Assembly (NCBI GenBank): GCA_026989405.1
Contig: JALSJL010000431.1
Location: 1 to 10,732 of the forward strand
Origin: Marinosulfonomonas sp.
Lineage (GTDB): Bacteria; Pseudomonadota; Alphaproteobacteria; Rhodobacterales; Rhodobacteraceae
Direction: 5' to 3'
Length of the DNA: 10,732 bases
Within the stretch, counting starts at the first letter, position 1, and the number at the start of each line of letters is the position of its first letter. Position numbers and translations under genes: made by a program. The notes under the pieces were generated by a model, which had not been told where the DNA came from, made no database searches, and saw only the letters and a list, made by a program, of their open reading frames with translations. Below, piece by piece: positions 8,607 through 10,732 of this stretch.

Positions 8607-9437
8607 ATGACCCGGAAATCCATCCTGATCACCGGCTGTTCCTCGGGCATCGGCTACGATGCCGCCCACGGGTTGCACGCCCACGGCTGGCGCGTCTTTG
8701 CCGCCTGCCGTAAACAGGCCGACTGCGACCGCCTGCAAGGCGAAGGGCTGGAAACCGTCCAGCTCGACTACGAAGACGAGGCTTCGATCGAACGCGCCGT
8801 CGCCCATGTCCTCGCCCAGACCGGCGGTACGCTGGATGCGCTGTTCAACAACGGCGCCTACGCCATCCCCGGCGCGCTCGAAGACCTGCCCCGCGCCGCG
8901 CTCAGCGCCATCTTCGAAGCCAACCTTTTCGGCTACCACGACCTGACCCGCCGCCTGATCCCCACCATGCGCGCCCAGGGCCATGGCCGCATCATCAACT
9001 GCTCCTCGGTCCTTGGCCTCGTGGCGATGAAATGGCGCGGCGCCTACAACGCCACCAAGTTCGCCATGGAAGGGCTGACCGACACGCTGCGCCTTGAAAT
9101 GTGCGACACCCCGATCCACGTCATCCTGATCGAACCCGGCCCCGTCACCTCGCGCATCCGCGAAAACTCGATCCCGCATTTCGAGCGCTGGATCGACTGG
9201 GAAAACAGCCCCCGCGCCGCGCAATACAAATCGCAACTCGTGCAGCGGCTCTATCACAAGACCGGCAAGGATCCGTTCGAACTGCCCCCCTCGGCCGTCA
9301 CCGCCAAGCTGATCCGCGCGCTCGAGGCCCCGCGCCCCCGCCCGCGCTACTACGTCACCACCCCGACCTACCTGATGGGCGCCGCCCGGCGCCTGCTGTC
9401 GTCGCGCATGCTCGACCGGTTGCTGTCGCGCGGCTGA
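8607..9437 (+). CDS. Classical short-chain dehydrogenase/reductase (SDR)
   Basis: This 276-residue NAD(P)-dependent oxidoreductase has a Rossmann fold with the cofactor motif TGCSSGIG (9-16), NNGA (81-84, a variant of NNAG), Asn106, Ser134 in NCSSVLG, and the catalytic YNATK (Tyr147, Lys151), followed by EPGPV (176-180). All members of the catalytic tetrad are present, so it should be active. The basic Arg35-Lys36 after the second strand suggests NADP preference. The C-terminal tail after about 245 (YYVTTPTYLMGAARRLLSSR) is long and amphipathic, as in YbbO-like SDRs, and may touch the membrane. The substrate cannot be told from sequence. The start ATG 8607 has GGAAA about six bases upstream. 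The gene ends in the triple 11-bp repeat. Confidence 0.9.
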   Translation: MTRKSILITGCSSGIGYDAAHGLHAHGWRVFAACRKQADCDRLQGEGLETVQLDYEDEASIERAVAHVLAQTGGTLDALFNNGAYAIPGALEDLPRAALSAIFEANLFGYHDLTRRLIPTMRAQGHGRIINCSSVLGLVAMKWRGAYNATKFAMEGLTDTLRLEMCDTPIHVILIEPGPVTSRIRENSIPHFERWIDWENSPRAAQYKSQLVQRLYHKTGKDPFELPPSAVTAKLIRALEAPRPRPRYYVTTPTYLMGAARRLLSSRMLDRLLSRG

Positions 9438-9463
9438 TCCGCGGCTGACTGGCGGCTGACAGT
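9431..9463. repeat. Three tandem 11-bp repeats GCGGCTGAnnn spanning the SDR stop codon
   Basis: GCGGCTGA occurs at 9431-9438, 9442-9449 and 9453-9460, exactly 11 bases apart. The first copy contains the SDR stop TGA. Because 11 is not a multiple of three, the three TGAs fall in all three forward frames. The second and third copies can also form a stem, CTGACTG (9446-9452) with CAGTCGG (9461-9467), over an 8-base loop. Local slippage is the simplest origin. Confidence 0.7.
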
Positions 9464-9551
9464 CGGGGCAGCGGCAAATCGCCCTTCCCCTTTCCCCGGC
9501 TCCGCATCCGGCCTATATCCGCACCAAACCCGAACCAGCGGAGAACGCGCC

Positions 9552-9758
9552 ATGATCAACGATCCTCTTTTTCTCGTCGTCGCGGGGTCGGTCATCATGG
9601 TCCTCATCGTCCTGATGGTCGGGCTGGGCGGATTTGCCCAGGGCGGCAAGTTCAACAAAAAGCACGGCAACCGGATGATGCGCTACCGCATCGCGGCCCA
9701 GGCCGTGGCCATCGCGCTGATCCTTGCATATGTCCTGTTGCGCAGAAGCGGAGGCTGA
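9552..9758 (+). CDS. HIG1-type twin transmembrane protein
   Basis: The 68-residue protein has two membrane helices (about 6-27 and 47-63) joined by a basic loop, GGFAQGGKFNKKHGNRMMRYR. The loop/second-helix junction reads R44-x-R46-x3-Q50, matching most of the HIG1 (QRRQ) motif (Q/I)x3(R/H)xRx3Q, with Asn40 in place of the first Gln/Ile. HIG1 proteins in mitochondria (Rcf1/HIGD) bind cytochrome oxidase and shape respiratory supercomplexes; an equivalent role in this bacterium is inference. The start ATG 9552 has GGAG eight bases upstream. Its stop is one base from the next start, and its final codons supply the Shine-Dalgarno GGAGG of the adenosyltransferase gene, so the two form a coupled pair. 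A plain 'twin transmembrane protein' label is the cautious alternative. Confidence 0.78.
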   Translation: MINDPLFLVVAGSVIMVLIVLMVGLGGFAQGGKFNKKHGNRMMRYRIAAQAVAIALILAYVLLRRSGG

Positions 9759-9759
9759 C

Positions 9760-10332
9760 ATGGTTGTTCTGAACAAGATTTACACGCGCACGGGCGATAC
9801 CGGCGAAACCGCGCTTGGCAACGGCACCCGTGTCGCCAAGAACGATCCGCGCGTTGCCGCCTACGGCACGGTCGATGAAACCAACGCAACGGTCGGGCTG
9901 GCGCGGCTTCATGCCACCGGCAAGATCGACAGACGGCTCGCGCGCATCCAGAACGACCTGTTCGACCTTGGCGCCGACCTGTGCCGCCCGGAAATGGACA
10001 AGGACGCGGAGGCCGACTATCCGCCGCTGCGCTTGGCGGTCACTCAGGTCGAGCGGCTCGAAAGCGAGATCGACGACATGAACGAAACGCTGGAACCGCT
10101 GCGCTCGTTCATCCTGCCCGGCGGCACCGCGCTGTCGGCGCATCTGCACCTGTGCCGCACCGTGTCGCGGCGTGCCGAGCGGCTGGCGGTGGACCTGTCG
10201 CAGAACGAACCCGTGAACCCGGCCGCGGTCAAATACCTCAACCGCCTGTCCGACTGGTTCTTTGTGGCGGCCCGGATTGCCAACAACCACGGGGCAGACG
10301 ACGTGCTCTGGGTGCCCGGCGCGAACCGCTAG
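9760..10332 (+). CDS. pduO: Cob(I)alamin/cob(I)yrinic acid adenosyltransferase, PduO type
   Basis: The 190-residue enzyme transfers the adenosyl group of ATP to cob(I)alamin, completing adenosylcobalamin for enzymes such as methylmalonyl-CoA mutase or class II ribonucleotide reductase. The N-terminal ATP-binding motif is YTRTGDTGETALG (8-20). It continues with YGTVDETNA (35-43), FILPGGTALSAHLHLCRTVSRRAER (117-141), and YLNRLSDWFF (159-168). All are hallmarks of the PduO/MMAB fold, a five-helix bundle acting as a trimer, and unlike the P-loop CobA/BtuR type. The start ATG 9760 has GGAGG five bases upstream, inside the end of the HIG1 gene. Longer in-frame starts such as 9724 overlap that gene and lack support. 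Downstream is a convergent gene, so this is the last gene of its transcript. Confidence 0.93.
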   Translation: MVVLNKIYTRTGDTGETALGNGTRVAKNDPRVAAYGTVDETNATVGLARLHATGKIDRRLARIQNDLFDLGADLCRPEMDKDAEADYPPLRLAVTQVERLESEIDDMNETLEPLRSFILPGGTALSAHLHLCRTVSRRAERLAVDLSQNEPVNPAAVKYLNRLSDWFFVAARIANNHGADDVLWVPGANR

Positions 10333-10345
10333 GCGGCAAGTTCGG

Positions 10346-10450
10346 TCAGGAAGCGTCTCGTCCCGACCCTCCGACATCGGCCCAGCAGAAACACTTGCCC
10401 TGGTGCAGGCTTTCCAGACGGCTTTCTCCCTTGTGCCAAGGGCAGGATTT
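10346..10450 (-). other. Cys/His-rich open segment, possible gene remnant
   Basis: On the minus strand an open frame of 34 codons runs from just after a TGA (10453-10451) to a TGA (10348-10346). It reads KSCPWHKGESRLESLHQGKC and then FCWADVGGS. The spacing C-x2-H-x13-C-x-C looks like a zinc-binding knuckle. There is no in-frame start. The upstream VOC gene's own frame reads through to ENP just before it and would join only with a one-base insertion. I do not recognise the family; it may be a decayed or frameshifted small gene, or chance in GC-rich DNA. Confidence 0.2.
10428..10442. terminator. Short hairpin in the convergent pduO/VOC gap
   Basis: CCCTTG-TGC-CAAGGG forms a 6-bp stem with a 3-base loop about 95 bases past the pduO stop and 50 bases past the VOC stop. 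A TTTT run (10448-10451) follows six bases later on the plus strand. The position between converging genes suits a bidirectional terminator, but the stem is short and the T-run is poor. Confidence 0.25.
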
Positions 10451-10491
10451 TCACAGGCCCAGCCGGCGAGCGTCACCAGCCGAGCGCCGGA

Positions 10492-10732
10492 TCAGGCGTC
10501 CTGACCCGCCGGCTGCCAAAGCTCCAGCGGGTTGCCTTCGGGATCGTGGATGCGGGCGAACTCGCCGATACCCTCCATCGTTTCGCGCCGGCCCACCTCT
10601 ATCCCGGCCTTTTCAAGCTGCGCGATCATCGCATCCAGATCATTCACCCGAAAGTTCAGCATGAAGCGCCGGTCGGCGTCGAAATAATCCGTGTCCGCCG
10701 GGAAAGGCGCAAACACGGTCGGCCCGGCCTCC
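10492..10732 (-). CDS. VOC (glyoxalase/bleomycin-resistance-like) family protein, 5' end outside window
   Basis: The open frame enters from the right edge and ends in TGA at 10494-10492; about 79 C-terminal residues are visible. They read EAGPTVFAPFPADTDYF, then RRFMLNFRVNDLDAMIAQLE (a beta-strand then helix, one beta-alpha-beta-beta-beta unit), a Gly/Ile turn GIGEFARIHDPEGNPLELWQ and a short tail. The DPEGNPLELW phrase, with a Glu that commonly binds metal, is diagnostic for the vicinal-oxygen-chelate fold. The substrate is not determinable: members include glyoxalase I, ring-cleavage dioxygenases and antibiotic-binding proteins. A GTG at 10716 is an internal codon and should not be taken as the start, because conserved residues continue upstream. 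It converges on pduO across a 159-base gap. Confidence 0.85.
   Translation of the reverse strand, partial: EAGPTVFAPFPADTDYFDADRRFMLNFRVNDLDAMIAQLEKAGIEVGRRETMEGIGEFARIHDPEGNPLELWQPAGQDA

Noticed and set aside
9652..10476. 274-codon minus-strand open frame
   Set aside because: It is antisense to pduO and the HIG1 gene, both with clear motifs. Its first part is merely the readthrough of the VOC frame beyond its stop.

Overview
The window looks like chromosomal DNA of an alphaproteobacterium, most likely a Rhodobacterales (Roseobacter/Rhodobacteraceae-type) species. The reasons are its high GC content, the strong third-position GC bias that produces long antisense reading frames, a DinB with an N-terminal Cys4 zinc ribbon, a short NfeD paired with a stomatin-like protein, and a two-helix HIG1-type membrane protein next to a PduO-type cobalamin adenosyltransferase. 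Family assignments come from reading the protein sequences by eye; no database search was possible.

Layout. Bases 1-112 are the tail of an IS5-family insertion sequence: the last 31 codons of its transposase plus the presumed terminal repeat. It abuts the 3' end of a small YdeI/OmpD-associated-type gene (110-367, minus). Upstream of that gene, all on the minus strand, lie a DUF6958-like small protein (435-740), a three-helix NfeD protein (759-1034) and a QmcA/stomatin-type SPFH protein (1031-1924). A 76-bp divergent spacer with a 17-bp palindrome separates qmcA from dinB (DNA polymerase IV, 2001-3254, plus). dinB converges on a minus-strand cluster, parC (topoisomerase IV subunit A, 5580-7883) -> yjgN/DUF898 (4396-5580) -> M48 metallopeptidase (3251-4399). 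The three genes of the cluster are joined by stop/start overlaps.

A second divergent, AT-richer spacer (7884-8020) with an inverted repeat separates parC from the plus-strand genes: an exported SH3-domain protein (8021-8539), a classical short-chain dehydrogenase (8607-9437), a HIG1-type two-helix protein (9552-9758) and the cob(I)alamin adenosyltransferase (9760-10332). The window ends in a convergent VOC/glyoxalase-family gene (10492-10732, minus) that runs off the right edge.

How the genes fit together. qmcA-nfeD is a known membrane-microdomain pairing. parC-yjgN-M48 looks like one translationally coupled transcript that joins chromosome decatenation with two membrane proteins. HIG1-pduO is a tight two-gene unit. 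I see no defence island, prophage, CRISPR array or biosynthetic cluster, and I do not think the window contains a wholly new multi-gene system. The points worth a second look are small: the IS junction that supplies a stop codon, two operator-like palindromes in divergent promoters, an 11-bp triple repeat that puts TGA in all three forward frames, and an unexplained Cys/His-rich reading frame in the last intergenic gap.
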